A stretch of DNA of 64,000 nt from Streptomyces olindensis (GTDB lineage Bacteria; Actinomycetota; Actinomycetes; Streptomycetales; Streptomycetaceae), in contig JJOH01000004.1 of NCBI GenBank assembly GCA_000696115.1, forward strand, positions 124,001 through 188,000. Reading direction: 5' to 3'. The notes under the pieces were generated by a model. It was not told the origin of the DNA. It ran no database searches and was given only the letters and a program-made list of their open reading frames with translations. Position numbers and translations under genes: made by a program. Below, in pieces: positions 25,987 through 34,721 of the stretch (within the stretch, counting starts at the first letter, position 1; each line of letters begins with the position of its first letter).

Positions 25987-26055
25987 GGTGGGCCTTCCCC
26001 GGGAACTAAGGCGCGCAAGTACATCGTGCACAAGGTACTGGCCGGTAACCCGACT

Positions 26056-26077
26056 GTTGTTACCAGGGGGTAGCAAC
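26056..26077. promoter_or_regulatory. Candidate OhrR operator upstream of ohr
   Basis: GTTGTTACC and GGTAGCAAC form a 9-4-9 inverted repeat with one mismatch. It is flanked on both sides by copies of GGTAACCCGA (26044-26053 and 26082-26091). Lies in the ohr promoter region. Confidence 0.5.
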
Positions 26078-26093
26078 CGGGGGTAACCCGAGA

Positions 26094-26555
26094 TCAGCGG
26101 GCCCGGTCCGCCGCCGCCCCGGCCCGTTCCGCCAGCCGCCACAGCTCCTGCCGGAGCCGTACCGCCTCCGGCTCGTCGAGCCCGGTCGCCGCGAGCAGGG
26201 CCCCGGGGACCCGCCCCGCGCGCTCCCGCAGTTCCTCCCCGCGCCCGGTCACGGCCACGAGCACCGACCGCTCGTCCCGCGCGGACCGTTCCCGGCGCAG
26301 CAGGCCCGCCGCCTCCAGCCGCTTCAGCAGCGGCGAGACCGTGCCGTAGTCGAGGCGCAGGGCCGCGGCCAGGTCCTTGACCGTGGTCTCGCCGCGCTCC
26401 CAGAGGACCAGCAGGACGAGGTACTGGGGGTAGGTGAGGCCGAGGTCGTCGAGGAGCGGACGGTAGGCGGCCGTCACCGCCCGCTGGGCGGCGTACAGCG
26501 CGAAGCACAGCTGCTGGTCCAGCAGCAGCGGACCGTCGCTCTCCTCGTTCGTCAC
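26094..26555 (-). CDS. ohrR: OhrR, MarR-family peroxide-sensing repressor
   Basis: 153-residue MarR-family repressor with the N-terminal reactive cysteine context DQQLCFALYAAQRAVTAAYRPLL (Cys at ~17) diagnostic of OhrR, then LTYPQYLVLLVLWERGETTVKDLAAALRLDYGTVSPLLKRLE (HTH) and a DERSVLVAVT wing. Oxidation of the Cys releases DNA and induces ohr. A second C-terminal Cys is absent, so it is the one-Cys (thiol-partner) type. GTG start at 26555. Confidence 0.93.
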   Translation of the reverse strand: MTNEESDGPLLLDQQLCFALYAAQRAVTAAYRPLLDDLGLTYPQYLVLLVLWERGETTVKDLAAALRLDYGTVSPLLKRLEAAGLLRRERSARDERSVLVAVTGRGEELRERAGRVPGALLAATGLDEPEAVRLRQELWRLAERAGAAADRAR

Positions 26556-26565
26556 GCGCCCATTG

Positions 26566-27333
26566 TCACGGACGGGCTCCAGCCGCCGGCACGGAACGCG
26601 GATCGAAACCGAACGGCAGCTCCAGACGGTGGGCCCGCATCAGCTCCTCGTCGGACAGCAGCTCACCGGTCGGGCCGTCCGCCGCGATCACGCCCTCGCT
26701 GAGAACCAGGGAGCGCGGGCACAGCTCCAGGGCGTAGGGCAGGTCGTGCGTGACCATCAGCACGGTCACGTCCAGGGAGCGCAGGATGTCGGCCAGCTCG
26801 CGGCGGGAGGCGGGATCGAGGTTGGAGGACGGCTCGTCCAGGACGAGGATCTCCGGCTCCATCGCCAGCACCGTCGCCACGGCCACCCGGCGCCGCTGCC
26901 CGAAGGAGAGGTGGTGCGGCGGCCGGTCCTTGAACTCCGTCATGCCGACCCGCTCCAGCGCCCGGTCCACGCGCTGCTCCAGCTCCGGGCCCTTCAGCCC
27001 GGCCGCCGCCGGCCCGAACGCCACGTCCTCGCGGACCGTCGGCATGAAGAGCTGGTCGTCCGGGTCCTGGAAGACGATGCCGACCCGGCGCCGGATCTCG
27101 GCCATGTGCTGCTTGCCCACGGGCAGCCCGGCGACCTTCACCGTGCCGGTGCCGCCGGTCAGGATGCCGTTGAGGTGCAGCACGAGGGTCGTCTTGCCGG
27201 CGCCGTTCGGCCCGAGCAGCGCGACCCGCTCGCCGCGCGCGATCGAGAAGTCGACGCCGAAGAGAGCCTGGTGCCCGTCGGGGTAGGCGAAAGCGAGGCC
27301 CGAGACCTCGAGAGAAGCAGTCACAGGGTCCAT
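26566..27333 (-). CDS. cbiO: ECF transporter ATPase CbiO/NikO
   Basis: 255-residue ABC ATPase of the group I energy-coupling-factor nickel/cobalt importer. Seen: Walker A LLGPNGAGKTTLVLHLNG (~residues 34-51), Q-loop VFQDPDDQLF, signature HLSFGQRRRVAVATVL (LSxGQ with F for G), Walker B ILVLDEPSSNLD and switch His MVTHDL. ATG 27333 lies inside the end of cbiQ (13-base overlap), so cbiM-cbiQ-cbiO is one operon. Confidence 0.92.
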   Translation of the reverse strand: MDPVTASLEVSGLAFAYPDGHQALFGVDFSIARGERVALLGPNGAGKTTLVLHLNGILTGGTGTVKVAGLPVGKQHMAEIRRRVGIVFQDPDDQLFMPTVREDVAFGPAAAGLKGPELEQRVDRALERVGMTEFKDRPPHHLSFGQRRRVAVATVLAMEPEILVLDEPSSNLDPASRRELADILRSLDVTVLMVTHDLPYALELCPRSLVLSEGVIAADGPTGELLSDEELMRAHRLELPFGFDPRSVPAAGARP

Positions 27334-28082
27334 CCCAGCAGACAGACGGCGAGCGCCGCGCCCGGGAGGGCGAGGGCGTACGACCACTGCGCCCGGGACG
27401 CGGTCACCTCGTCGATCACCGGCATGGCACCGGCGTAGCCGCGGCTGACCATGGCCAGGTGCACGCGCTCGCCGCGCTCGTAGGAGCGGATGAACAGCGC
27501 GCCCGCGGACTTGGCCAGCACGCCCCAGTGCCTCACGCCCCTCGCCTCGAAGCCGCGTGACTCACGGGCGATCCGCATGCGCCGCATCTCGTCCGTGATG
27601 ACATCGCCGTAGCGGATCATGAAGGACGCGATCTGCACGAGCAGCGGCGGGAGCTTGAGCCGCTGCAGGCCCAGCAGCAGTTCGCGGAGTTCGGTCGTGG
27701 CGGCCAGCAGCACCGAGGCCGCGACCCCGAGCGTGCCCTTGGCCAGCACGTTCCAGGCGCCCCACAGGCCGTTCACGCTCAGGGACATGCCGAGGACCTC
27801 GACGCGCTCGCCCTCCGCGACGAACGGCATGAGCACCGCGAACGCCACGAACGGCACCTCGATCAGCAGCCGCCGCAGCAGGAACCCGGCGGGCACGCGC
27901 GCGACGGCCGCGACGACGCCCAGCAGCACGGCGTACAGCCCGAACGCCCACATCGCCTCCCGCGGCGTCGACACCACGACCACCACGAAGGCGAACACGG
28001 CGGCGAGCTTGGTGTGCGGCGGCAGACCGTGCACGGGCGAGTGCCCGTGCCGGTACAGCCTGTGCGCGTGTCCCGCACCCAT
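27321..28082 (-). CDS. cbiQ: ECF transporter transmembrane T component CbiQ/NikQ
   Basis: 253-residue integral membrane coupling protein with 5-6 TM helices (LAAVFAFVVVVVS, AMWAFGLYAVLLGVVAAVA, VPFVAFAVLMPFVA). The conserved coupling-helix motif ARESRGFEARG and a second, SRGYAGAMP, contact the ATPase. An N-terminal His-rich stretch (GHAHRLYRHGHSPVHGLPPH) is typical of CbiQ. One base separates its start region from the cbiM stop. Confidence 0.92.
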   Translation of the reverse strand: MGAGHAHRLYRHGHSPVHGLPPHTKLAAVFAFVVVVVSTPREAMWAFGLYAVLLGVVAAVARVPAGFLLRRLLIEVPFVAFAVLMPFVAEGERVEVLGMSLSVNGLWGAWNVLAKGTLGVAASVLLAATTELRELLLGLQRLKLPPLLVQIASFMIRYGDVITDEMRRMRIARESRGFEARGVRHWGVLAKSAGALFIRSYERGERVHLAMVSRGYAGAMPVIDEVTASRAQWSYALALPGAALAVCLLGWTL

Positions 28083-28083
28083 G

Positions 28084-29193
28084 TCAGACGCCCGTGGTGC
28101 TGGTCGTGCTGGTCGTGCTGGTCGTACTGGTCGCGCTCGTCGTGCTCGTCGTCTCCGACGGGGAGACGTCGGCCGTGCGGCGCCGGCGCACCGCCCAGAA
28201 CACCGCGCTGCCCGCGACCACCGTCACGCCCACGCCGATGACCCCCGCCAGCCCCCCGGACAGGCGGGCGTCCTCGACGTCCTTCACGCCGTAGTCGGCG
28301 AGCGGGGAGCCGGCCACCGCGTGCTCCTCGGTCTTCCGGTCGATGCCGTGGTCGGCCGCGACCTTCTCCAGGCCGTCGGGGTCGGCCGAGGCGTAGAAGC
28401 TGACGAACCCGGCCAGGACCAGGGACGCGACGAGCCCCGCGGCCCACACCTTGCGGTGCGAGGTCCGGGCGGCGGCCGGCACCGGCTCGGGCTCGGCGGC
28501 GGGGGCGTCGACCAGTTCCCCGTTCACCCGCAGCTTGAGCTTCCGCGTCAGGCCGCGTGCCCCGTACACCAGGTCCGGGCGTACGGCGATGACCGCGCCG
28601 ACGGTCAGGGAGGTGATCACGGCCTCGCCGATGCCGATCAGGACGTGCACGCCGACCATGGCGGTGGCGACCTTGCCGATCGAGACGTCGGTGGTGCCGC
28701 CGACGGCGTACATCAGCGTGAAGGCCAGGGCGGCGGCCGGGACGGAGACCAGCGCGGCGACGAAGGAGGCCGCGGTGACCGACCGGCGGGTGCGGGGCAG
28801 CACCTTCACCAGGCCGCGGAAGAGGGCGTAGGCGACGACCACGGTGACGATCGCCATGTTGGTGATGTTCACGCCGAGCGCCGTCAGGCCGCCGTCCGCG
28901 AAGAGGATGCCCTGCATGAGCAGGACGACGGAGACGCACAGGATCCCGGTGTACGGGCCGACGAGTATCGCGGCCAGCGCACCGCCGAGCAGATGGCCGC
29001 TGGTCCCCGCGGCGACGGGGAAGTTCAGCATCTGCACCGCGAAGATGAACGCCGCGACGAGCCCGGCCAGCGGCGCCGTGCGCTCGTCGAGTTCCCGGCG
29101 CGCGCCACGCAGGCTCACGGCGACGGCGCCCGCGGCGATCACACCGGTGGCGGCGGACGTGGGGGCGTTGAGGAAGCCATCAGGTACATGCAC
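28084..29193 (-). CDS. cbiM: CbiM/NikM substrate-binding S component fused to a PDGLE (NikN-like) domain
   Basis: 369-residue membrane protein. The start is taken at GTG 29193 because metal binding needs the N-terminal Met-His: the protein then begins MHVPDGFLN, the family signature. Six or so TM helices (for example MLNFPVAAGTSGHLLGGALAAILVGP) follow, then the NikN-like PDGLE domain (ASADPDGLEKVAADHG) with a final TM. The fused PDGLE domain favours nickel over cobalt. The last ~25 residues are almost only Thr/Ser (TTSTTSATSTTS...) encoded by a slippage-prone 9-base repeat. Confidence 0.9.
   Translation of the reverse strand: MHVPDGFLNAPTSAATGVIAAGAVAVSLRGARRELDERTAPLAGLVAAFIFAVQMLNFPVAAGTSGHLLGGALAAILVGPYTGILCVSVVLLMQGILFADGGLTALGVNITNMAIVTVVVAYALFRGLVKVLPRTRRSVTAASFVAALVSVPAAALAFTLMYAVGGTTDVSIGKVATAMVGVHVLIGIGEAVITSLTVGAVIAVRPDLVYGARGLTRKLKLRVNGELVDAPAAEPEPVPAAARTSHRKVWAAGLVASLVLAGFVSFYASADPDGLEKVAADHGIDRKTEEHAVAGSPLADYGVKDVEDARLSGGLAGVIGVGVTVVAGSAVFWAVRRRRTADVSPSETTSTTSATSTTSTTSTTSTTGV
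28090..28160. repeat. Short tandem repeat encoding the Ser/Thr tail of CbiM
   Basis: Imperfect 9-base units (gtgctggtc and variants gtactggtc, gcgctcgtc) repeated about seven times. Read on the minus strand they encode the TST repeats at the protein's C-terminus. Such arrays change length easily between strains. Confidence 0.7.
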
Positions 29194-29209
29194 CGTTCGA
29201 TGATGTGGC

Positions 29210-29229
29210 TTGATGCGAACGGTTTGCAA
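29210..29229. promoter_or_regulatory. Possible Nur-type half sites upstream of cbiM
   Basis: TTGATGC and TTGCAA lie close together in the AT-richer cbiM upstream region. Nickel-responsive Nur in Streptomyces uses paired TTGCAA-like boxes. Only one good half is present, so this is weak. Confidence 0.25.
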
Positions 29230-29362
29230 GAGCGTGATGCTCGTTTTATCTCATCCGTGATATGTGCGGTCTCCGGGGGCGCAATCCGGAAAATATGCGA
29301 CATTGGAGAGGGAGTGGACGCACAGTCTCCGCACAGATTGCGCACGGTGAAAGGGCCGTCCG

Positions 29363-29728
29363 ATGTCCGTAGTCGAGCAGTACGCGCGAGCCCACATCGT
29401 CACGGACGCGGACGTGCCGCTGACCGACGAGCTGGAGGCGGTTCCGGTCACCCTCCGGTACGACCCGGAACAGGACCCCCGCGCGGTGCGCATCGCACTG
29501 CCCGGGACCGGCGGACGTGAGTGGACCTTCGACCGGGCGCTGCTGGAGGAGGGCCTGCGGGCCCCCACGGGCAGCGGCGAGGTACGGGTGTGGCCCTGCG
29601 GCCGGGTGCAGGCCGTGGTGGAGTTCCACTCCGCGCAGGGGGTGTCGGTGGTGCAGTTCGAGCGGCAGGCCCTGCTGCGGTTCCTGCGGCGGACGTACAT
29701 GGCCGCCGCGGAACCGGTCACGCACTGA
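29363..29728 (+). CDS. ssgE: SsgA-like protein (SsgE type)
   Basis: 121-residue SsgA-like protein, a family confined to sporulating actinomycetes that steers septum and cell-wall synthesis enzymes. Seen: PLTDELEAVPVTLRYDPEQDPRAVRIALP and WTFDRALLEEGLRAPTGSGEVRVWPCGRVQAVVEFHS, the family core. ATG 29363. Its position beside two penicillin-binding protein genes matches ssgE (SCO3158 next to SCO3157/SCO3156, from memory). It converges with the first of these. Confidence 0.88.
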   Translation: MSVVEQYARAHIVTDADVPLTDELEAVPVTLRYDPEQDPRAVRIALPGTGGREWTFDRALLEEGLRAPTGSGEVRVWPCGRVQAVVEFHSAQGVSVVQFERQALLRFLRRTYMAAAEPVTH

Positions 29729-29767
29729 CCTTCCGGCGCTGACCTTTCGGGCACCGACCTTCCGGGC

Positions 29768-31438
29768 TCAGTCGCCCATCTTCAGCAGCGCCGCCACGAT
29801 CGGGCCGGCCGTCGAGCCGCCGTGCCCGCCCTGCTGGACCACGCCCGCGGCGGCCAGGTCGCCTCGGTAGGCCGTGAACCAGCCGTTCGGCTTCTTCTGG
29901 CCGTCGACCTCGGCGGACCCGGTCTTCGCGCCGACGTCGCCGCCGACCCCGGCCATCGCCTCCGCCGCCGTGCCCGCCGCGGCCGTGTACGCCATCAGCT
30001 CGCGCAGCTGGGACAGCGTGCCCGCCGACATCCTGCGCGGAGCCGTCGCCAGCTTGCGGCCGTCGACGTCCGGGGAGACCAGGTAGGGCTGGTGGAAGGT
30101 GCCGGACTTGACCGTCGCCGACACCGACGCCATGTTCAGCGGGTTCATCCGGACCCCGCCCTGCCCGATCAGCGAGGCGCCCATCTGCGCCGCCGACTGC
30201 ACCGGCACCGCGCCGTCGAAGGACGGCACACCGATCGCCCAGTTGTTCATCCCCAGCCCGAACACCTGCTGGGCCTGCTTGGTCAGGTCGTCGTCCTTCA
30301 GCTTCGGCGCCTGGCTGATGAAGGCCGTGTTGCAGGAGCGGGCGAAGCTCGCCTTGAACGTGCCGTTCTTGATCTCGAACTTGTCGTCGTTCTGGAACTT
30401 CCAGTGCCCGTACGTGAAGTACTTCGGGCACGGGTGCTTCTTGTCCGCCGAGGCGAGGCCCTTCTCGATCAGCATCGACGCGGTGATGACCTTCATCGTG
30501 GAGCCGGGCGCCAGGGAACCCTGGAAGGCGGTGTTGAAACCGGGCGAGGCGTTGGCCGCGGCCAGGATCTCGCCGGTCGAGGCACGCATCACCACCACCG
30601 ACGACCGGGCCTTCTTCGCGACCTGCTGCTCGGCCGCCGCCTGGAGCCTCGGGTCCAGCGTGGTCTTCACCGTGCCCGGTGTGCCCTCGCTCAGCTCCAG
30701 CAGGGTCTTGTCGGACAGGTCCTTCGCCTTGGCGGCCTTCCCGCGCACGACCCGCAGCTCGATGCCGGCCTTGCCGCCGGCCTCCTTGCCGTACTTCTCG
30801 CGCAGCCCGTCCAGCACGGGGCCGATCGAGGCGTACTTCCGCTTGGTCAGTTCGCCGCCGTCCCGGTCGAGCGCCTTGACCGGGGGCGTGCCCGCCTCGC
30901 CGGTGACCAGCTCGTCGCCGTCCTGCAGATCCGGGTGGACGACCGCGGAGTGCCAGTCGACCAGCGGCTTGCCGTCGCTCGTGCGGCGGACGACGGTGAG
31001 CGCGCTGTCGTAGGCGAGGGGCTTCTCGGTGCCCTTGTAGGACACCGTGGCCTTGACGGAGAAGGGCACCTTGGCGCCGGTGGGCCGGCCCGGGGTGAGG
31101 GTGACGTCCTTGATGCGGGCGTCCTTGCCGTAGCCGGTGAGCAGGGCCCGGGCCGCGGCCGCGTCGTCGGTGGCCGCCGCGGCCTGCGGGACCTTCCCCG
31201 ACTGCCAGGCGGTGAGGAAGGCCCGCGCGGTGGTGGTGACCTCGGAGGGCGACAGCGGGCCCGTCTTCACCTTGGCCTTCTGATCCGAGGCGGCGCGCGC
31301 CCCGTCGTCGGCCGCGGCACCGCCGCCGTACAGCGCGTAGGCGCCGGCGCCGGCTCCGACGACGACCACGGCGATCATCCCGCCGATCACGGCGGGCTTC
31401 GTCTTCCGTCGCTCGGCGACGCGCCTTCTGTTGCCCAC
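29768..31438 (-). CDS. Penicillin-binding protein (class B transpeptidase) 1 of tandem pair
   Basis: 556-residue DD-transpeptidase. Order: short Arg/Lys cytoplasmic N-terminus, TM anchor (AVIGGMIAVVVVGAGAGAYALYGG), MecA-N-like NTF2 domain (~70-180), PBP dimer region, transpeptidase. Catalytic motifs: GSTMK (~residue 311), RSCN (SxN, ~367), AKTGSAE (KTG, ~506). GTG 31438 has GGAGG 11 bases upstream; GTG 31507 is a longer alternative. Part of the ssgE-PBP locus linked to sporulation-stage wall synthesis in S. coelicolor. Confidence 0.92.
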   Translation of the reverse strand: MGNRRRVAERRKTKPAVIGGMIAVVVVGAGAGAYALYGGGAAADDGARAASDQKAKVKTGPLSPSEVTTTARAFLTAWQSGKVPQAAAATDDAAAARALLTGYGKDARIKDVTLTPGRPTGAKVPFSVKATVSYKGTEKPLAYDSALTVVRRTSDGKPLVDWHSAVVHPDLQDGDELVTGEAGTPPVKALDRDGGELTKRKYASIGPVLDGLREKYGKEAGGKAGIELRVVRGKAAKAKDLSDKTLLELSEGTPGTVKTTLDPRLQAAAEQQVAKKARSSVVVMRASTGEILAAANASPGFNTAFQGSLAPGSTMKVITASMLIEKGLASADKKHPCPKYFTYGHWKFQNDDKFEIKNGTFKASFARSCNTAFISQAPKLKDDDLTKQAQQVFGLGMNNWAIGVPSFDGAVPVQSAAQMGASLIGQGGVRMNPLNMASVSATVKSGTFHQPYLVSPDVDGRKLATAPRRMSAGTLSQLRELMAYTAAAGTAAEAMAGVGGDVGAKTGSAEVDGQKKPNGWFTAYRGDLAAAGVVQQGGHGGSTAGPIVAALLKMGD

Positions 31439-31535
31439 TGCTGTCCGTTCCTCCGGTGAATCCCCAGGGTCCCCGTTGCCCTCAGCTGTCCCAACGACGG
31501 CCACCACCCTAGAGTCCCGTCACGCGGAGGTGAGA

Positions 31536-33170
31536 TCAGCCACCTGTTCGTAGCACGGCTGCGACAATCGGCCCGGCCGCGTCGCCGCCGTGGCCGCCCT
31601 GCTCGGTCATGGCCGCCGCCGCGACGTCGTTGCGGAATCCGGTGAACCAGCTGTTGGACTTGGCGTTGCCGTCGACCTCGGCGGAGCCGGTCTTGGCGCC
31701 GATGTCGCCGCCGAGTCCGGCCATGGCCTGCTGGGCGGTGCCCTGGGTCGCGGTGAGCCGCATCATCTGCTTCAGCTGCGCGGCGGTGCTCGCCTTCAGG
31801 CCCTCGGCCCGGGCGAGGGGCCGGCCGTCGAGCTCCGGCGAGACGAGGTAGGGCTGGCGGAAGGCACCGGTGATCGCGGTCGCGGTGACCGAGGCCATGT
31901 TCAGCGGGCTCATCTGGACCTGCCCCTGGCCGATGGCGCCGGCCGCCCGGTCCGGTCCGCTGACCGCGGGGACGCTGCCGTCGAAGGAGCCGATGCCGGT
32001 CTTCCAGTTGTCCTGCCCGAGTCCGAAGTGCTGCTCGGCCTCCTGGGTCAGCGAGGCGTCCGTGAGCGGCTTCTCGTCGATGAGCTTGATGAAGGCCGTG
32101 TTGCAGGACCGCATGAAGCTGTTGGCGAGGGTGGCGTTCTCGTTGGGCTCCATGCCCGTCAGGTTCTTGAACGTCTGGCCCTGCCACACGGCGGTGTCCG
32201 GGCAGGGCGCGGGGCCGTTCATGGAGGTCACGCCGTTGTCGATGAGCATCGCGGCGGTGATGATCTTCATGGTGGAGCCGGGTGCCGCCTCGCCCTGGAA
32301 GGCCGCGTTGAAGCCGTCCGTGCGGTGGTTGGCGACCGCCAGCACCTCGCCGGTGCTGGGCTTGACGGCCACCACCGACGACTGGGCGAACCGCTTGACC
32401 GCCTGCTCGGCCGCGGCCTGCGCGCTCGGGCTGATCGTGGTGGTGAGTTTGCCCGGCTTGCCCTTGGCGAGGGTCAGCAGCGGGGTGTCGGGGGCGCTCC
32501 CGCCGGCGTGCCGGACGACCAGCTCGATGCCCGGGGTGCCGCCGGCCTCCTTGCCGTACTTGTCGCGCAGGGCGTCCAGGATCGGGCCGAGAGAGGGGTA
32601 CTTCTCCTTCGTCAGCTCGGAGCCGTCACGCCCCACGGCCTCGATCGGCGGGGTGGACGACGTCTCCGTGACGAGGGTGTCGTCCCGCCTCAGCTCGGGG
32701 TGCACGACCGACGGCTGCCAGTCGACCAGCGCCCGGCCGGTGGTGAGGCCGCGCACGACCTTCAGCTCGCTGCCGTAGCTCAGCGGCTTGGACTTCCCGC
32801 CGTAGGACACCTTCGCCTTCACGGTGTACGGCACGGTGGTGCCCTTCGCCGCGCCGGGCGTGATCCGCACGTCCGTGATGTGCGCGTCGTCGCCGAATGC
32901 GGTCAGCAGCTGCTCGGCGGCCGCGTCGTTGTTCGTGTACGACGCGGCCTGGGCGGCCTGGCCCTTCTCCCAGGCGGCGAAGAACGCGGCCGTCGTCTCC
33001 TTGACCTCGTCCTGGTCGGGCGGGCCCGACTTCTTCTCCGCGGCCACCCCGCTGGTGCCGCCCCCGTCACCGTCCAGCGCGCTCACGATGTTGTAGGCGC
33101 CGTACCCGGCCCCACCCACCATCACGGCGAACACGCTGCCTATGACAGCGGCCTTGACCCCCTTGCCCAT
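31536..33170 (-). CDS. Penicillin-binding protein (class B transpeptidase) 2 of tandem pair
   Basis: 544-residue paralogue of the downstream gene with the same plan: TM anchor (AAVIGSVFAVMVGGAGYGAYNI, residues ~7-28), NTF2/MecA-N domain, and a transpeptidase with GSTMK (~296), RSCN (~352) and AKTGSAE (~492). ATG 33170. Same direction and ~98 bases before the other PBP, so probably one operon. Its upstream region abuts the decayed pmt 3' end that marks the left edge of the island, so its native upstream sequence seems kept. Confidence 0.93.
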   Translation of the reverse strand: MGKGVKAAVIGSVFAVMVGGAGYGAYNIVSALDGDGGGTSGVAAEKKSGPPDQDEVKETTAAFFAAWEKGQAAQAASYTNNDAAAEQLLTAFGDDAHITDVRITPGAAKGTTVPYTVKAKVSYGGKSKPLSYGSELKVVRGLTTGRALVDWQPSVVHPELRRDDTLVTETSSTPPIEAVGRDGSELTKEKYPSLGPILDALRDKYGKEAGGTPGIELVVRHAGGSAPDTPLLTLAKGKPGKLTTTISPSAQAAAEQAVKRFAQSSVVAVKPSTGEVLAVANHRTDGFNAAFQGEAAPGSTMKIITAAMLIDNGVTSMNGPAPCPDTAVWQGQTFKNLTGMEPNENATLANSFMRSCNTAFIKLIDEKPLTDASLTQEAEQHFGLGQDNWKTGIGSFDGSVPAVSGPDRAAGAIGQGQVQMSPLNMASVTATAITGAFRQPYLVSPELDGRPLARAEGLKASTAAQLKQMMRLTATQGTAQQAMAGLGGDIGAKTGSAEVDGNAKSNSWFTGFRNDVAAAAMTEQGGHGGDAAGPIVAAVLRTGG

Positions 33171-33300
33171 TGGGCGGTCCCCTCCCCGTTGAGCCTCACG
33201 CGCCCTCTTGAACGCGTTCAGAAAGCTCGATCCGGGTGCACTCTATGCGCAGGGGGTGTCAACCGGGACGTGAGTTTCCATTTTTGACCGAACAGAGGTC

Positions 33301-33386
33301 AGACCCAGGTGTCCAGCCACATCCGTGAACGCCAGTCATCGATCGGATGACCTGGCCGGTGTACAGGGGGCATAAGTGGATGAAGT
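33301..33386 (-). pseudogene. Decayed second copy of the 3' end of pmt
   Basis: 86 bases that align with the last 87 bases of the intact pmt gene (45377-45463): by hand about 77 of 87 positions identical, one single-base gap. Read on the minus strand after that gap it encodes IDDWRSRMWLDTWV-stop, identical to the real Pmt C-terminus but with synonymous changes and a TGA stop. This is what remains when an element inserts at the 3' end of a gene and brings its own copy of that end. Confidence 0.85.
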
Positions 33387-34022
33387 CACCTATGGCTAGC
33401 AGGTAACGGCTCTTACCAGGGTCTTTGTGTCAGCGTAGGTCCCGTGCAGTAGGACGGGCCGCGCTGGCCCGGATCAAGGTTGGGCGGGCTCGGTGCCGGT
33501 GACTTGCGGATCACCCGCCATGAGTGGCCAAGCAGTTTCGGACGGTCCTGTTGTAGGCCGAGGCGGCTTCCGAGTCCTTCCTCCTGCGGGGTCGCGCTAG
33601 TCGCGGTTCGACGCTGCAGAGGCGCGAGGCCGCGCGGATCACCTGTACCGTGCCACCGACGTGTTGAGCATGCGTTGGCCGACGCACTGCACTGGAGGGC
33701 TTGCGGGGACAATGCGACTCTTTGACGCATGACTGCATGGTCCTGGAAATCTCTGACCTTTCGCCCCTGGACCGACTGCACAACCTCCGCTCAGGAACAA
33801 TAAAACCTGCGAAACCCATCTGCGGTAGCAGGCGGCAAAGGGTGCTGTTTTCGCCATGAAGGGTGCATGGATTCGGTCAGCGGGTAAGCTGAGATTCCGA
33901 AGTAGTCGCCTCTCCAATCTCAACTTTCCCTCAGTGGATCAGCTTACGACGTACCACCGCAGCAACCATCCTATATATTCCACTCATCCCGCCAATTCGG
34001 GCGGAAAGGGGAGGGAATCAAC
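33387..34022. other. Non-coding or degenerate stretch at island left end
   Basis: No ORF here has convincing codon use or a family I recognise; both strands show only short open frames in a mixed-GC background. GC drops towards 33,800-34,020. Possible decayed element sequence; the last ~25 bases hold a GGGGAGGGAA ribosome site for the next gene. Confidence 0.5.
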
Positions 34023-34721
34023 TTGCGTAGAGCACCGGTGCGACGCTTACTCGTTTCGGCCACAGTTTTGGCCCTTGGAGCAACGATGACCGTTGCCTCC
34101 TATGCGGTCGAGGAACCGGCTGGTCCAGCTCCTGAGGTAGTTTCGCCGGACGAGATTGCTACCGAGGAGACGAGCAGCAGCGTGGTCGAGGGTCCTGAGA
34201 TGTCGACCCAAGAGCTTGCGATCGAGACAAAGCTCAACGCGCTGCCGGAAGTGGCTGACGAGGGTGATATAGGAACCCAGCGCTGCGACAACCCCTACAA
34301 GAAGTGGTATACGCTCTCCGGGCGCAAGCAGAACTATCACATCCCGTCTTGGTGGAACGGCACCTCCTACAAGGATGGACCGGGTGGGACGATCACCGTC
34401 GAGGTCCTGAAATCCGGCAAAATCGGTGCCGAGGTGAGCGGAAGCGTCTCGGCCGAGGCCGGTGTCCTCCTTGCGAAAGCAAAGACGGAGTTTGGGGCCA
34501 AGGTGATTGGCGAGGTCGGCATCTCGACAGGCCACAAATACTCCCGAGATATCAAAAACGGGCGCTATGGGAATGTGCAGTACGGCACGTGGGGTGAGAA
34601 GTACAACTGGACCAAATACGAAACGAGCGCCAACCGCTGCGGCAAGAAGAAGCTCGGGTCCGGTACTACAAAGATGCCGACCAAGAAGGTCGGATGGCGT
34701 TACTGGGAAACCAGGTCATGA
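34023..34721 (+). CDS. Secreted protein of unknown function
   Basis: 232 residues from a TTG start with GGGGAGGG upstream. Sec signal peptide: RRAPVRRLLVSATVLALGATMTVASYA, cleavage expected near residue 28. The mature part has an acidic Pro/Glu linker (~30-80), then a compact domain from CDNPYKKWYTLSGRKQNYHIP, a Gly/Val-rich middle (GGTITVEVLKSGKIGAEVSGSVSAEAGVLLAKAKTEFGAKV, which looks amphipathic) and a Lys/Trp-rich end. Two cysteines (in QRCDNP and NRCGKK) could form a disulfide. GC is lower than in the neighbours, suggesting transfer. Stop overlaps the lipoprotein start (ATGA). The family is unknown to me. Confidence 0.7.
   Translation: MRRAPVRRLLVSATVLALGATMTVASYAVEEPAGPAPEVVSPDEIATEETSSSVVEGPEMSTQELAIETKLNALPEVADEGDIGTQRCDNPYKKWYTLSGRKQNYHIPSWWNGTSYKDGPGGTITVEVLKSGKIGAEVSGSVSAEAGVLLAKAKTEFGAKVIGEVGISTGHKYSRDIKNGRYGNVQYGTWGEKYNWTKYETSANRCGKKKLGSGTTKMPTKKVGWRYWETRS

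Noticed and set aside
29194..29362. Cobalamin riboswitch upstream of cbiM
   Set aside because: No B12-box-like core could be recognised; the PDGLE fusion points to nickel instead.
29768..33170. Tandem PBP genes as a recent duplication artefact
   Set aside because: The two proteins are clearly diverged along their length and the pair beside ssgE is known from S. coelicolor.
33413..33923. Several overlapping 90-120 codon minus-strand frames at the island's left end
   Set aside because: Poor third-position bias, no recognisable motif, mutually overlapping; treated as degenerate sequence.
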